From Chloroflexota bacterium (GTDB taxonomy: Bacteria; Chloroflexota; UBA11872; VXOZ01), in the NCBI GenBank assembly GCA_958295775.1, contig CATQHC010000003.1, forward strand, positions 124,001 to 188,000: a DNA stretch of 64,000 nt. The letters are read 5' to 3'. The position numbers and the translations under genes are program-made. The notes beneath the pieces are model-generated. The model was given only the letters and a program-made list of their open reading frames with translations. It had not been told where the DNA came from and made no database searches. Positions 1 to 8,408 of the stretch are shown here, piece after piece; position 1 is the first letter of the stretch, and every line of letters begins with the position of its first letter.

Positions 1-812
1 TCGAGCGGGTAGCCCGTCCGCCGGCGGTAGATTTTGGCCAGATTGCGCGCGGTGCCGCCAATGCCGATCATGACCGGCTTGCCTTTGTGTAAGAGGGTGG
101 CGTCTTTGCGCGGCCTGCGCGCGGCGTTTTCGCGCGGCTTACGCGCGGCGTTTTCGCGCGGCTTGCGCTTGGCGGCCTGCTTGCCGGAGCGCAAGGGCGC
201 GGCAACGTCGTCGTGCCCGTTGAGCCAAGGGAGGGCCTGGAGATTGGTCTTGATGTGGTCCTCGAGCGTGCGCAACTGTTTGTTGGTGGGCTTATCCCGG
301 TCGAGGAACGCGCTGGTAAGCGTGATTGCGCCCAGCGGCACGCTCGTCATGTGTGTGGCGGCGCCTGCGTGCGTGCGCACGATCTGCACGCTGCCACCCC
401 CAATGTCTACGACGAGGCCGTTTGAGGCTGCGGCGCTGTTGGCCGCTGCGATGTAGTCGTAATAGGCTTCCTCATCACCGGATATGATGCTGATGCGCAG
501 ACCGGTCTCGGCTCTAATGCGGTCGACGATTTCCGGTCCGTTACGGGCCCGCCGCAGGGCGCTCGTGGCAACGCCGATAACGTGCGTGACGCGATGCGCG
601 GTGCAGAAGCGTGCGAGTACGCGGGAAATCTCCAACGTGCGCGCGGTGGCCTCGGCAGTGAGGTAGCCGTCCTCATCGAGCTGTTCCCCCAGCCGCAGCG
701 TCTCACGCAGTTCGTCCACGAGCTTGAACGCACGGTCCGCATAGACCTCCAAGAGCGCCAAACGCGCTGAGTTGGAGCCGATGTCGATGACGGCCACGCG
801 TTCTCCGGTCAT
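1..812 (-). CDS. Ppx/GppA family phosphatase, C-terminus cut by window edge
   Basis: Exopolyphosphatase/guanosine pentaphosphate phosphatase of the actin-like ASKHA fold. Seen: the N-terminal phosphate-binding motif DIGSNSARLALLEV (about residues 9-22), the VATSALRRARN motif, the ISGDEEAYYDY motif and the second glycine-rich loop VVDIGGGSVQIV, all in the expected order. About 270 residues are visible and the gene continues beyond position 1. An insertion of basic 8-residue repeats (KPRENAAR type, from three 24-bp units at 101-172) sits before the GIGGTARNLAK motif, which I do not know from this family. The gene starts 43 bp after a CHAD-domain gene on the same strand, a known polyphosphate association, so the two are probably one operon. 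Whether the substrate is polyP or pppGpp cannot be told from the sequence. Confidence 0.9.
   Translation of the reverse strand, partial: MTGERVAVIDIGSNSARLALLEVYADRAFKLVDELRETLRLGEQLDEDGYLTAEATARTLEISRVLARFCTAHRVTHVIGVATSALRRARNGPEIVDRIRAETGLRISIISGDEEAYYDYIAAANSAAASNGLVVDIGGGSVQIVRTHAGAATHMTSVPLGAITLTSAFLDRDKPTNKQLRTLEDHIKTNLQALPWLNGHDDVAAPLRSGKQAAKRKPRENAARKPRENAARRPRKDATLLHKGKPVMIGIGGTARNLAKIYRRRTGYPL
101..172. repeat. Three tandem 24-bp units inside the Ppx/GppA gene
   Basis: Units at 101-124, 125-148 and 149-172. The middle and last units are nearly identical and the first is diverged. Each encodes 8 residues of the KPRENAAR type on the minus strand, so the reading frame is kept and a basic linker is lengthened. 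Confidence 0.85.
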
Positions 813-855
813 GCTTCCTCCTCGTCAAGTTGCGGCGATGGCTGCGCGCGGGACG

Positions 856-1875
856 CTACGCCGAAGACGACACAATCTCTTGCAAGCGCTGACGGAACTC
901 GACCCCGGTGAGACGTTCCCAGATAACCGGAAACGTATGCGCGTATGTCCGTACGCGCTCGTCGCAATAGGCGAGGTATCCGCCCAACGCTTCCTGGGCC
1001 GCGGCGGGATGACGCGCTTCAGCCTCGCTGCGCTGCCACTTTTCCAGAAGCTTGCGCAGGTCGACACCGGCCACGTACGCATCGTTCAGTTCGCCAAGAT
1101 GATCTTGGGCGCGCTTGATCTCCTCGATTGTGGCTTTCGCTTGCGGAGCAAGGGCCTCGCGGAGGAATTCCATAGCGTAGCGCAGACGCTTACAATCGAT
1201 GCGCACCGCGTGCAACGTCTCTATCGACGCGCCGTGGAGCGAAGGACCGTACCTGAGCAGCTTTTCATAGCGTTTGCAGATGAGGCGCGGCGTCTCGGTG
1301 GCAACGCGCGATTCACCCTTGGGAGAGAACGGCGCCGTTTGGCCGTTACTGCCGGCGGAAGGGGATTCAAGCGGAGATTCACTGGCAAGGAGTGTGCCTA
1401 CTCTTTGCTTTAGCACTTGGTACCGTTTGCTTTCCAGGTACTTCAGCATCGCTTTGCGGGCGCGGGCGCGCCGCTTCTGCCAGCGCTGCGCGAGTGGGTT
1501 CAACGCAGCCTGCCCGTCCGCCGGCAGAGTGGCGCGGTAGGCGGCCAGGTTCTCAAGCATGACGTCACAATCCCGTGCGGGTCCAAGGGCGCGTCCGAGG
1601 CGGCGCAGGTCTTTGCGCAGGTAGGCGGCGTGCTGCTTGGGGAGATAGGGGCGAAACAACAGTACTGCCGCACGCAGCCGGCGCACGGCAACCCGCATAT
1701 CGTGCAGTTCTAAGCTGTCGCTGCCAGCAATGGCGCCGGCTTCATGCCGCAACACGCGGTTGAAATGCAAGCGCAGAGCCTTGCGCGCGGCCGCGTGCAC
1801 GGTGTCGTGCCGCGCTATCCCCGGACGTTTCGTGGACGGCTTGACGTTTGCTGTCGTTGTGATCGCTCTCTCCAA
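856..1875 (-). CDS. CHAD domain protein
   Basis: CHAD (conserved histidine alpha-helical) domains bind polyphosphate. Seen: the LHDMRVAVRRLRAAV signature near residue 58, a Lys/Arg-rich helical body, and a second half with ETLHAVRIDCKRLRYAMEF near residue 219, which is the internal CHAD repeat. A low-complexity Ser/Pro/Gly linker (about 167-194) separates the halves. The likely start is TTG at 1875; I see no clear Shine-Dalgarno, and a GTG at codon 26 is an alternative. It lies just upstream of the Ppx/GppA gene, so a joint role in polyphosphate binding and hydrolysis is a reasonable inference. Confidence 0.88.
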   Translation of the reverse strand: MERAITTTANVKPSTKRPGIARHDTVHAAARKALRLHFNRVLRHEAGAIAGSDSLELHDMRVAVRRLRAAVLLFRPYLPKQHAAYLRKDLRRLGRALGPARDCDVMLENLAAYRATLPADGQAALNPLAQRWQKRRARARKAMLKYLESKRYQVLKQRVGTLLASESPLESPSAGSNGQTAPFSPKGESRVATETPRLICKRYEKLLRYGPSLHGASIETLHAVRIDCKRLRYAMEFLREALAPQAKATIEEIKRAQDHLGELNDAYVAGVDLRKLLEKWQRSEAEARHPAAAQEALGGYLAYCDERVRTYAHTFPVIWERLTGVEFRQRLQEIVSSSA

Positions 1876-2335
1876 CCGTAACGGAAAGGTGCGGCAGTGT
1901 GAGATTCGGGTTTAGTGCGCCAATGCAGGAGGCGTACGCAGGGGCAGCCCGACACTTCGGAGTGATTGCTAAGAGTAACTCCCAAGCTCAATGCCGATGC
2001 GCGTGCGACCGTTGCCTCCAAGGGACTTTCTTCCGACCGGTCCCGGACGCACATCGCGCCTGCGCTCAACATTAACCTACCAAGGTTGGCGTGAGATTGC
2101 GAGACTATTGCCGCCGCAGTGTTGGCCGGATGGTTAAGGATGACAAACGCGTGGGCTCGAGTTCGGTGTAGTAGGGAGCAGGACTGTCCGGTCAATCTAG
2201 CAGGTGAGTGAGCCGCGAGACTACACTTGCCGCTAAATTCCACTAGCGTCGGCCGCAATTCTACGCCCAGCCACCGTAGGGGCAACCCTTGTGGTTGCCC
2301 TCTTCTCTTTCGTCCAATTGAGGGAGACTGGCCGT
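1876..2335. other. Intergenic region with one short palindrome
   Basis: No convincing gene. It lies upstream of the CHAD gene and downstream of the aminotransferase gene. Near its right end (2276-2301) is an inverted repeat with GGGCAACC arms of the same general type as the dispersed palindromes elsewhere in the window. Confidence 0.6.
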
Positions 2336-3466
2336 TTACACGCCTACACCGGCAAGCGCTTCCGCCAGCGCCGTTTCACAGGCCTCCACGTCTGCGGGCG
2401 TATTGTAGAAATGCGGCGAGATGCGCACGCGCCCCTCTTTGTACCAGACCTGAACGCCGGCAGCTTGCAGCGCGTCTCCCAGCCGCTGGTAGTGCGGCGT
2501 TTCAAAGGACACGATGCCTGCGCGCTGCCGTGGGTCGCGCGGTGTCAGCGGTGTGATCCCCAGCCCTGTCAGACCGCCGTGAACCCGGCCGGAAAGCTCG
2601 AGCACGCGCTCCGTAATGTACGGCATCCCCACCTGCCGCAAGAATCCCAGCGCGGCGTGGAGCGTATAGACCGCGGTGTAGTCGAGAAGTCCGGTCTCGA
2701 ACCGGCGCGCGTCGTCGTGGAACGCATAATCGAGGGTATCGACGACGGTTGGTGGTGCCGCGGCGCCGCGCCAGCCGGCATAAAACGGCTGCACCGCGTC
2801 GATACGGTCTTGGCGGCAGTACAGAAAGGCCAGCCCGTGAGTCGCGAGCAGCCATTTGCGGGTGCAGGCGGCGATAAAATCGACAGAACCGACCGCCAGC
2901 GGCACCGCGCCCACCGACTGCGAGGCGTCAACGAGCAGCAACGCGCCGTGATCGTGAGCGCAGTCCGCCGCGGCCTCCAGGTCTGCCCGGTAGCCGGAGC
3001 GATAGCTGACGTGGCTGATGACGACAAGCCGGGTGCGGTCGTCCACGTGCGCGGCAAGGGCCGCCGGGGTCACCACGCCGCCGGTGTGGCGCACCAACCG
3101 TACCTCTACGCCAAGGCGCCGGCCCAGGTGGAGGCACGCGATGATGGAACTGGGAAACTCCAGGTCGGTAACGACCAGGTTGTCGCCCGCTGCCCAAGGC
3201 AGGCCGTAGAGAATGGCGTTCACGCATTCGGTGGTGCTCGACAGCAGGGCGATTTCCGGCGCGCTGCACCCAATGAACGCAGCGACCCGCTGGCGGCAGT
3301 CGGCTTCGACTTCCTGCATTTCCGTGGGCGTGATCGCGCCCTGCAGCTTTTCCTCGGTGTACTGCTGCAGCGCGGCAGCGACCGTCCGCCCCAGGCACGA
3401 CCCCGCCGCCGTATTGAGATAGACCCGTCCGCACAATCCCGGAAATTCGTCACGCCAGTCGGTCAT
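2336..3466 (-). CDS. PLP-dependent aminotransferase class V (cysteine desulfurase/epimerase-like)
   Basis: Fold-type I PLP enzyme of 376 residues. Seen: YLNTAAGSCLGR near residue 16, the cofactor-contacting SSTTECVN region near 76, the pyridine-nitrogen Asp in LLLVDASQSVGA (D180) and the Schiff-base Lys in ACTRKWLLATHGLAFLY (K204). The C-terminus has the RISPHFYNTPADVE pattern of isopenicillin-N-epimerase/SufS relatives. The start at 3466 (MTDWRDEFPG) fits the family better than an in-frame ATG 18 codons upstream. There is no SufU/NifU partner nearby and no clear active-site Cys loop, so a desulfurase role is not assured. Confidence 0.88.
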   Translation of the reverse strand: MTDWRDEFPGLCGRVYLNTAAGSCLGRTVAAALQQYTEEKLQGAITPTEMQEVEADCRQRVAAFIGCSAPEIALLSSTTECVNAILYGLPWAAGDNLVVTDLEFPSSIIACLHLGRRLGVEVRLVRHTGGVVTPAALAAHVDDRTRLVVISHVSYRSGYRADLEAAADCAHDHGALLLVDASQSVGAVPLAVGSVDFIAACTRKWLLATHGLAFLYCRQDRIDAVQPFYAGWRGAAAPPTVVDTLDYAFHDDARRFETGLLDYTAVYTLHAALGFLRQVGMPYITERVLELSGRVHGGLTGLGITPLTPRDPRQRAGIVSFETPHYQRLGDALQAAGVQVWYKEGRVRISPHFYNTPADVEACETALAEALAGVGV

Positions 3467-3747
3467 GATAGGCAGGCTCCTCACGTTGCATGAATCGTAG
3501 GACACTCCGGCAGAACCCATGGACAGTCGACAGCCATTCAGCTTGTCACCAAGCTACCAAGTCTGCGGGCAGTATACGGTGAAGAAGAGTAGGGTGTGTA
3601 CGATTTCACTGTCGTCAGGATGCCACAATGAGCGCACATCTTGCTATCAAAGGCAGCGGGCCATGGGTAGACTGAAAGGAGTAGCTTGACGACAGTCTAT
3701 CTAGGCGTGGCCGCGAAAGCCATTAGAGTCCCTGAGGTTGGTGTGTT

Positions 3748-5697
3748 GTGACCCGCGAGCAGCGGCTAAGTTTTATCGGCATTAGTTTGGCGCTCTTCTT
3801 GGCGGCGCTGGATCAAACCATTGTCACCACGGCCTTGCCGCGCATTACGCAGGAACTCGGCGGCTTGGACTATTACGCCTGGGTGGTTACGTCGTACCTC
3901 CTCGCGTCGGTGCTGGGGCTGCCGCTCTTTGGGCGTCTCATCGAATTGTTCGCTGCCAAGTGGGTGCTGTTGGCCGCGGTGAGTATCTTTCTGGCCGGCT
4001 CTGTGCTCTCCGGCCTGGCGCCGGGGATCGAGGCGCTGATCGCGTTTCGTTTCCTGCAGGGCCTTGGCGGCGGCGGCATCTTAGCCTTGACGGTCACGCT
4101 GATTGCCCTGCTCTTTCCCTCCCGCGAGCGGGGCAAGCGGCAGGGCATGATGGGCGCCGTGTTCGGCATCTCCAGTGTGGCCGGGCCGTGGCTCGGCGGT
4201 CTGCTGACCGACCTCCTCTCCTGGCGCTGGATCTTTTACATCAACGTGCCCGTGGGTGTGGTCGCCGTCATCTTCATCGTGGGTTTCATGCCGCAACTCC
4301 GGCCCGAGCAGCGCGGTCGCTTCGACCTGCCGGGTATGAGTCTGCTCGCGCTGTGGGTCATGCCGCTGGTGGTCGCGCTGTCCTTAGGCGGCACGAACTA
4401 TCCCTGGCTTTCGGTGCAGGTGCTTGGCTTGGCCGCTTTCGCGGTCGCAGCCCTACTTCTTTTTGTGTGGTGGCAGCGGCGCAGCGCCGAGCCGCTGGTT
4501 CAACTCAACCTCTTTCAAACCAAGGTCTTTCGTTGGGCGGTGGCAGGCAGCTTCTTCTTTGGCGGCGCGTTTCTTGGCTCCGTAGTCTTTCTGCCGCTCT
4601 ATCTCGTGCACGTGAAGGGCTTTTCGGCAACGAATTCCGGCCTTTCCATCACGCCGCTGGTGATGGGTGTCGTGGTGGGCAGCATTACCGGGGGCCAGAT
4701 TGCCAGCCGCACCGGACGTTACAAGCTCCCGCTCATCACCTCGCTTTGTATCGGTATCGTCGGCTTCGCCGCCTTCGCCCTCAATCTGCGCGTGGATACG
4801 CCCCTATGGCAGGTGATCCCGCTCATGATCGTGATCGGTGTGTGCCTGGGCCCGTCGCTGCCGCTCTATACCCTGGCCGTGCAGAATGCCGTGCCGCGCA
4901 ACCGTCTCGGCACCGCCACCAGCACGCTGCAGTTCATGCGCCAGGTAGGGTCCACGGCGTCAATTGCGCTCATGGGCGCCGTGCTCGCCGCAACGGTTAC
5001 CGCGACTACCGCCACCCAGGTACCGGCGGCAATGCGCGCGCAAGTTACGGCGCTGAGCCCGGACGAGGTCGGCAACGTCGGCAACCTGGCCAGTGAAGTA
5101 CAGGCGCGTTTTGCAGCGCTCGAGCAACAGGTTGCGGCAGCATTGAATGGGGACGAAGCTGCGCGCAAGGCCTTGCTGGAAGACCCGACAGTGCGCCCGG
5201 AGTTTGCGGCTCGCCTGCAGCCGAATAGCGTCCGCGATCAGGTGCGGCTACAGTTGGTCTCAACTCTTGGCCAGATCGAGGCCGCGCTCGCAGGTAACGC
5301 TGCCGCCCGCGCAGTAGCGCTGCAGAATCCCCTCATTCCGGCAGAGGTGAAAGCCCTGCTGCAAGACCCACCAACTGCTGACGCCGCCCGCAACGAACTC
5401 CTCAATGCGATTCGAGAACGGATGCAGTCTCACGAGCAGACCCTGATACGCGAGGCAACAACACTGGCGGTTGCCCAAAGCCAAGCTGAATTGCGCAGCC
5501 AGGCAGCCGCGGTCATTGCCGCACTAACGAACGCGCTCAATTCAGGCATCACCGACGCCATTAGGCGGGTCTACTCATTCGCCACGGCGTTGATGCTCTT
5601 CAGCTTTCTCGCCGCATTGCTGCTCCCCGACGTCGAGCTTGGTGGAGCGCCGCAATCGAGGCGTGAGAAGGAGCCGCTTCCCGCTGATGCCCCGTAG
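3748..5697 (+). CDS. MFS drug exporter, DHA2 (EmrB/QacA) type, with a long loop insertion
   Basis: Multidrug/H+ antiporter with about 14 membrane segments, 649 residues from a GTG start. Seen: motif D1 LDQTIVTTALPRI in helix 1, motif A around GLPLFGRLIELF, the RFLQGLGGGG motif of helix 4, and motif C around GAVFGISSVAGPWLGG, all typical of DHA2. Between the penultimate and last helices (about residues 430-595) lies an Ala/Glu/Gln-rich, probably helical insertion with the pattern ALNGDEAARKALLEDP and a later related segment ALAGNAAARAVALQNP, suggesting an internal duplication. No TetR/MarR regulator is adjacent. Confidence 0.92.
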   Translation: MTREQRLSFIGISLALFLAALDQTIVTTALPRITQELGGLDYYAWVVTSYLLASVLGLPLFGRLIELFAAKWVLLAAVSIFLAGSVLSGLAPGIEALIAFRFLQGLGGGGILALTVTLIALLFPSRERGKRQGMMGAVFGISSVAGPWLGGLLTDLLSWRWIFYINVPVGVVAVIFIVGFMPQLRPEQRGRFDLPGMSLLALWVMPLVVALSLGGTNYPWLSVQVLGLAAFAVAALLLFVWWQRRSAEPLVQLNLFQTKVFRWAVAGSFFFGGAFLGSVVFLPLYLVHVKGFSATNSGLSITPLVMGVVVGSITGGQIASRTGRYKLPLITSLCIGIVGFAAFALNLRVDTPLWQVIPLMIVIGVCLGPSLPLYTLAVQNAVPRNRLGTATSTLQFMRQVGSTASIALMGAVLAATVTATTATQVPAAMRAQVTALSPDEVGNVGNLASEVQARFAALEQQVAAALNGDEAARKALLEDPTVRPEFAARLQPNSVRDQVRLQLVSTLGQIEAALAGNAAARAVALQNPLIPAEVKALLQDPPTADAARNELLNAIRERMQSHEQTLIREATTLAVAQSQAELRSQAAAVIAALTNALNSGITDAIRRVYSFATALMLFSFLAALLLPDVELGGAPQSRREKEPLPADAP

Positions 5698-5786
5698 AGC
5701 CTTCGACAAAGTCAATTCAGTGTGCGTAGGTGTCACTGGGGCGCGGCGAACTATTGAACGGACCACTTCTAGGGCTGCCGGTCGGC

Positions 5787-5811
5787 GCAGGTTGCAAACC
5801 TGCGCTACCGG
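5787..5811. repeat. Dispersed palindrome, GCAGGTTGCAAACCTGC type
   Basis: Core GCAGGTTGCAAACCTGC at 5787-5803 followed by GCTACCGG. The same core and flank recur at 15336 and, inverted, at 26364; a relative with ACAGG/CCTGT arms is at 26430. Confidence 0.85.
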
Positions 5812-5851
5812 AGAACCCGGCGCTCAGTCTGGGACTGCCGTGCGCGTATGC

Positions 5852-5857
5852 TACAAT
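5852..5857 (+). promoter_or_regulatory. Extended -10 promoter of tRNA-Thr
   Basis: TACAAT preceded by TGC (extended -10), 18 bases before the mature tRNA 5' end. No convincing -35 hexamer at the matching distance. Confidence 0.5.
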
Positions 5858-5874
5858 TGGAGTGAAATCTTCCG

Positions 5875-5946
5875 GCCGACGTAGCTCAGTGGTAGAGCAA
5901 TGGTTTCGTAAACCATAGGCCGCCGGTTCGAATCCGGCCGTCGGCT
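5875..5946 (+). tRNA. tRNA-Thr (CGT)
   Basis: Full cloverleaf: acceptor arm GCCGACG/CGTCGGC, D-arm GCTC/GAGC, anticodon stem ATGGT/ACCAT with loop TTCGTAA (anticodon CGT, reading ACG), T-arm GCCGG/CCGGC with TTCGAAT loop, discriminator T. CCA is not encoded. Confidence 0.95.
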
Positions 5947-6164
5947 CCTAAAACACTGACACTACCGAGTAAAGCAGCGCATTCGCCGGGTTCGTTGCGA
6001 GGCGCTGCTTCTTTAGTTGGCAACAGCATGGGTGCCGCTCTGCCGGGGGCGACGGCACCTTAGAAAGCACCGTGGTAAAGCGCGTGTTCGTGGTTCTGTA
6101 CGGTACGGGAGAGCGGCGCTGCTCTCGCTGTTCCCGCTTCGGTCTCAATCGCTAGACCGCCACT

Positions 6165-7073
6165 ATGGGATCCTCCCAAGTAGCGAATCGCAACCCCGAT
6201 GCCAGCATCGTCGCGCTTGTCCTGCTCCTCGCGTTGCTGTGGGGCGGCAATTCCGTTGCCATCAAGATTGGCCTGCAGGATATTCCGCCGTTAGCGCTGG
6301 CGGGATTCCGTTTCATCATCGGACTGGCGGCCGTAACCGGCTGGGCCCTTTACCAGCGGGTACGGATCAGGCTGGAACCCGGCGAACTCGTGCCGCTCAT
6401 TTGGCTTTCGCTGATCTTCCTGCTCCAAATCATTGCCCTCAACGTCGGCACGCACTACACGACCTCCTCCCGCTCAATCGTGCTCAACAGCACCTATCCG
6501 CTCTTTACCACCCTCTTCGCGCACTTCATGTTGCAGGGCGACCGGCTGACCGTGCCCAAGTCACTGGGCATCCTGCTTGCCTTCGGCGGGGTGACGTTTA
6601 CGTTTATGGAGAGCATGAATCTGGCTTCACGTGAGTACCTGCTCGGCGACGCAATTGTGCTGGCAAGCGGCGCCCTCCTGGGATTGCGTGTCGTCGCCAC
6701 CAAGCGGCTGGTGCAGAGCATCCACCCCTACCGCCTCTTGATCTGGTCCATGCTCTTTAGCCTGCCCTGCTTCTTCCTCCTGAGCCTGATCTTCGAGCAG
6801 GGCTGGGAGTATCAAGTATCGCTCTCCAGCGTCGCGGCGATTCTCTATCAGGGGCTGGTGGTGGCAGGTTTCTGCTTCGTGGCTTGGACATCGGTGCTGC
6901 AGTTCTACAAAGCGAGTCGCCTGGTGGTGCTCTTCTTTGCCACCCCGCTCTTTGGCGTGGTGCTGAGCAGGCTGCTGTTAGACGAACCGCTCGGCCTCGA
7001 GTTGATTGCGGGCGCCGTGCTGGTGGCGGCCGGGATCTATTTGGTCAACCGAACGAAGGAAGAGGAAGGGTAG
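6165..7073 (+). CDS. EamA/DMT family transporter (RhaT/YdcZ-like permease)
   Basis: Inner-membrane metabolite exporter of the drug/metabolite superfamily, 302 residues with about ten predicted hydrophobic helices in two EamA repeats. Seen: LLWGGNSVAIKIG in helix 1, PLALAGFRFIIG, YTTSSRSIVLNSTYPLFTTLFAH at the end of the first repeat, and LLDEPLGLELIAGAVLVAAGIYLV at the end of the second, which is the classical DMT ending. The ATG at 6165 has no obvious Shine-Dalgarno. Substrate not predictable. Confidence 0.9.
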   Translation: MGSSQVANRNPDASIVALVLLLALLWGGNSVAIKIGLQDIPPLALAGFRFIIGLAAVTGWALYQRVRIRLEPGELVPLIWLSLIFLLQIIALNVGTHYTTSSRSIVLNSTYPLFTTLFAHFMLQGDRLTVPKSLGILLAFGGVTFTFMESMNLASREYLLGDAIVLASGALLGLRVVATKRLVQSIHPYRLLIWSMLFSLPCFFLLSLIFEQGWEYQVSLSSVAAILYQGLVVAGFCFVAWTSVLQFYKASRLVVLFFATPLFGVVLSRLLLDEPLGLELIAGAVLVAAGIYLVNRTKEEEG

Positions 7074-7127
7074 GTGTATGCCGGGATGCCGCCGCGGTGG
7101 CGATTTGAAATCGGCATGGAGGGATCA

Positions 7128-7165
7128 ACCCTCACCCCCTCCCTCTCCCAGGCTTGGGAGAGGGA
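7128..7165. repeat. Dispersed palindrome, CCCTCTCCC...GGGAGAGGG type
   Basis: CCCTCTCCCA and TGGGAGAGGG arms around a short loop, preceded by AACCCTCACC. Related copies lie at 26765, 27871, 29949, 37549 and around 61490. Confidence 0.8.
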
Positions 7166-7308
7166 AGATGCGGAGCGGAAAGAGGAAGAGCGAGTGCCAG
7201 CTTCTCCGTAAAGTCGTGCCGCTGCCGGTGTCCGTGAGGCTGGGTTTAGTTGCCGGGAGCAGGCTCATTCTAAGCGCCCCTAGGACAGCGAAACGGGCGC
7301 GCAAAAGG

Positions 7309-7338
7309 GTGACAAAGGGGCCGCTTGGCTGCTATACT
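7309..7338 (+). promoter_or_regulatory. Promoter of the tRNA-Tyr/tRNA-Asp unit
   Basis: GTGACA at 7309-7314 and TATACT at 7333-7338 with an 18-base spacer, about 41 bases upstream of tRNA-Tyr. No promoter is visible between the two tRNAs, so they are probably co-transcribed. Confidence 0.6.
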
Positions 7339-7379
7339 TAACTGTGAGGAAGCGTATACCAGCTTGCTGCCTGATTTAT

Positions 7380-7463
7380 GGGTCGGTGGGCGAGCGGTCA
7401 AAACCACCAGACTGTAAATCTGGCGCCGTAATGGCTACGGAGGTTCGAATCCTCCCCGGCCCA
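7380..7463 (+). tRNA. tRNA-Tyr (GTA)
   Basis: Class II tRNA with a long variable arm. Acceptor GGGTCGG/CCGGCCC, anticodon stem CCAGA/TCTGG with loop CTGTAAA (anticodon GTA), T-arm GGAGG/CCTCC, discriminator A. Confidence 0.95.
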
Positions 7464-7497
7464 CCGCGATAGTTCTCCGCGTGATTGAGAACGCTTT

Positions 7498-7572
7498 GGT
7501 CCCGTGGTGTAGTTGGCCCAACACACGGCCCTGTCAAGGCTGAGATCGCCGGTTCGAATCCGGTCGGGACCG
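7498..7572 (+). tRNA. tRNA-Asp (GTC)
   Basis: Acceptor GGTCCCG/CGGGACC, D-stem GTGT/ACAC, anticodon stem CGGCC/GGCTG with loop CTGTCAA (anticodon GTC), T-arm GCCGG/CCGGT, discriminator G. It starts 34 bases after tRNA-Tyr. Confidence 0.94.
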
Positions 7573-7617
7573 CCCCCAAACCTAAAGGCCCGGACAGCGG
7601 GTCAATCTTGCAAAATA

Positions 7618-7652
7618 GTGAGAGGATCGTATTGGCACGGTCCTCTCATTTG
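7618..7652 (+). terminator. Terminator after the tRNA pair
   Basis: Imperfect stem GTGAGAGGATCGT with ACGGTCCTCTCAT around a 6-base loop, followed by TTGCTT. It lies 46 bases after tRNA-Asp. Confidence 0.65.
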
Positions 7653-7782
7653 CTTAAGGAGAGAAGGGCCCAGTAGTGCTCGTGGGCGGCGTGGCAACAC
7701 CAGCGAAGGTCGCCGGGCGGCAAGTGGGCGTGAAGGAAAGAGCCGCGCGCGCTGAGGTGGCAGTGCGGATCAAGCTGCGTGT

Positions 7783-7818
7783 CGGTAGCTCCGGTAGCTC
7801 CGGTAGCTCCGGTAGCGC
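7783..7818. repeat. 9-bp tandem repeat, four units
   Basis: Three perfect CGGTAGCTC units and one CGGTAGCGC. The surrounding stretch 7653-7934 has no convincing gene. The minus strand would read Ala-Thr-Gly repeats here, but nothing else supports coding. Confidence 0.8.
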
Positions 7819-7847
7819 CGGCGTGGGCTAGGTGCCTGTGAAACGAG

Positions 7848-7878
7848 AGAAGCCGCGAGCTCAATGCCCGCGGCTTCT
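7848..7878 (-). terminator. Hairpin downstream of the zinc-ribbon gene
   Basis: Perfect 10-bp stem AGAAGCCGCG/CGCGGCTTCT with an 11-base loop, 57 bases past the stop of the minus-strand gene at 7935. The downstream U-tract on the minus strand is weak. Confidence 0.55.
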
Positions 7879-7934
7879 TAGATTTCATGCGCTCATTCGG
7901 AAGAGCGAATATAGTCAGGTTCAGGTACGCGCTG

Positions 7935-8408
7935 CTAGCGTCCTACCGGCTGCTTTGCCGCACTCTGTGCAGAATCGACCATTTTGTGCAGCCGCGCTTC
8001 TTCACGCTTCTTCTGGGCCCAGCGCTTGGTCGTGACGAGGCGCTTGCGGCGGTATTCGGCATCGGTATGGTACTTGTTGCGGACGTAGCACTTTCGGCAG
8101 CGCAGCGCACGCTGGACGAGGGTGCCACAATCTACGCAGAACTTCGGTTCCTTGGGCTTCTTGGGTTGCTTGCTAAGGCGGATGCGGCGCAGCTCTGCCA
8201 CGCGCTCCTTATTCTCCCGCGCCCACCGGCGATTCTTTTCCAGAATCTTATCTTTGTTGCGTTGGTAGTAGCGCTTGAAATACGTGGAAAGCCGCTCGGC
8301 GCGGCCGCAGCGGGCACACAGGCCGGCTCGCTTGGACTTGCCGTCACGCTGGCCGGTAATGTCGGTCTCACAGCGTGCACAGGTGAGAACTTGAACTGTT
8401 GCCTCCAT
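7935..8408 (-). CDS. Two-zinc-ribbon basic protein, unknown function
   Basis: 157 residues. Seen: an N-terminal pair CARC/CARC, a highly basic helical middle with YYQRNKDKILEKNRRWAREN, and a C-terminal CVDC/CRKC pair, then another basic helix. The middle resembles the segment that precedes HNH or endonuclease VII-like domains in phage and mobile endonucleases, but no HNH motif is present. The start at 8408 is chosen because GGAGG lies 6 bases upstream; an in-frame ATG 28 codons earlier lacks this and adds unrelated sequence. Nucleic-acid binding is inferred from charge and zinc ribbons only. Confidence 0.7.
   Translation of the reverse strand: MEATVQVLTCARCETDITGQRDGKSKRAGLCARCGRAERLSTYFKRYYQRNKDKILEKNRRWARENKERVAELRRIRLSKQPKKPKEPKFCVDCGTLVQRALRCRKCYVRNKYHTDAEYRRKRLVTTKRWAQKKREEARLHKMVDSAQSAAKQPVGR

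Noticed and set aside
2291-3493. A 400-codon open frame on the plus strand opposite the class V aminotransferase gene.
   Set aside because: It is antisense to a clear PLP enzyme, has no start signal, and its residue composition (Arg, Ala, Gly runs) is that of a shadow frame in high-GC DNA.
7646-7888. A short minus-strand frame with Ala-Thr-Gly repeats from the 9-bp tandem repeat.
   Set aside because: Coding would depend only on the tandem repeat. There is no ribosome site and the frame runs through the hairpin at 7848-7878.
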